Source of the DNA: Chloroflexota bacterium
Lineage (GTDB): Bacteria; Chloroflexota; Dehalococcoidia; SZUA-161
Length of the DNA stretch: 5,154 bases
NCBI GenBank assembly: GCA_003229915.1
Contig: QIGA01000237.1
Coordinates: forward strand, 1-5,154
Direction of reading: 5' to 3'
Shown: one piece after another, positions 4,983 to 5,154 of the stretch
How positions within the stretch are numbered: position 1 is the stretch's first letter
Layout: the number at the start of each line of letters is the position of its first letter
Program-made: the position numbers and the translations under genes
Notes under the pieces: generated by a model
Database searches by the model: none
What the model saw: the letters and a program-made list of their open reading frames with translations, nothing else
What the model was told of the DNA's origin: nothing

Positions 4983-5154
4983 GCTTGCGTTCCTGTCCAC
5001 TTTTCCGATACTGCTCCCAGGTTATGGTGCCCTCTTCGGCTGAAAGAGCTTTGAGCCCCTCCTGAATATCTTCCTCGTCCTCCAGTATCTGCACGGCGGA
5101 ATCACGAAGGAGCTTGGCCATGGAAGTCCGCTGCTCGAAAGCGAGGCGCCGGAG
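4972..5154 (-). CDS. ribbon-helix-helix (CopG/RelB-like) antitoxin, C-terminal part
   Basis: An open frame enters at the window edge and runs 60 codons to TGA at 4974-4972, overlapping the toxin start by 11 nt in another frame. The first visible residues, RRLAFEQRTSMAKLLRDSAV (2-21), match the two helices of ribbon-helix-helix DNA-binding proteins; the N-terminal strand is cut off. The acidic, helical rest (LEDEEDIQEGLKALSAEEG, 24-42, then TWEQYRKSG) fits a toxin-binding tail. Antitoxin before toxin with a short overlap is the standard type II order and implies coupled translation and autoregulation. An internal ATG after residue 11 exists but would cut into the helix pair. A Phd/YefM-like antitoxin is a less likely alternative, judged only from the acidic C-terminus. 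Confidence 0.72.
   Translation of the reverse strand, partial: LRRLAFEQRTSMAKLLRDSAVQILEDEEDIQEGLKALSAEEGTITWEQYRKSGQERKRAV

Noticed and set aside
4865..5065. 66-codon plus-strand hydrophobic frame opposite the toxin-antitoxin pair
   Set aside because: Hydrophobic bias arises from reading the complement of the charged toxin/antitoxin genes; no RBS was seen and both opposite frames are supported.

Overview
The window looks like ordinary bacterial chromosome with a mobile-element fragment at its left end and a toxin-antitoxin fragment at its right end. Base composition is moderately GC-rich, GTG starts are common and genes are tightly packed. A tlyA-nadK-acetyltransferase-Nudix run beside a CaiB-type CoA transferase would fit an anaerobic bacterium such as a Dehalococcoidia-like Chloroflexota. 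That placement is a weak inference: no rRNA or other taxonomic marker is present.

Layout from left to right. Positions 1-568 (minus strand) hold the N-terminal 189 residues of an IS1595/ISXO2-type transposase, cut by the window edge, with its own RBS and a good sigma-70-like promoter. The outer end of this IS lies within about 60 bp of the stop codon of the next gene, a class III CoA transferase (632-1783, minus). A 199-bp divergent intergenic region (1784-1982) follows. It holds a likely promoter for each side, a GC-rich hairpin and a short 10-bp-phased direct repeat. On the plus strand come tlyA (1983-2708), a 142-bp gap with a REP-like hairpin, nadK (2851-3687), a short ArgA-like GNAT acetyltransferase (3694-4170) and a NudF-like Nudix hydrolase (4172-4705). 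The last three are separated by 6 and 1 nt and are almost certainly one operon. Convergent to them on the minus strand lie a RelE/ParE-type toxin (4728-4982) and the C-terminal part of a ribbon-helix-helix antitoxin (4972-5154), overlapping by 11 nt.

The plus-strand genes cover rRNA modification (TlyA), NADP supply (NadK), an acetyltransferase probably of the N-acetylglutamate synthase type, and ADP-ribose or related nucleotide hydrolysis (Nudix). NadK and the Nudix enzyme both touch the NAD(P) pool, so that operon may be partly a nucleotide-cofactor housekeeping unit. I found no RNA gene, CRISPR array or clearly novel multigene system. The points worth a second look are small: a possibly leaderless tlyA, a REP-like hairpin inside the tlyA-nadK gap, nested inverted half-sites across the IS promoter, and an orphan Shine-Dalgarno sequence where the housekeeping run meets the toxin gene.
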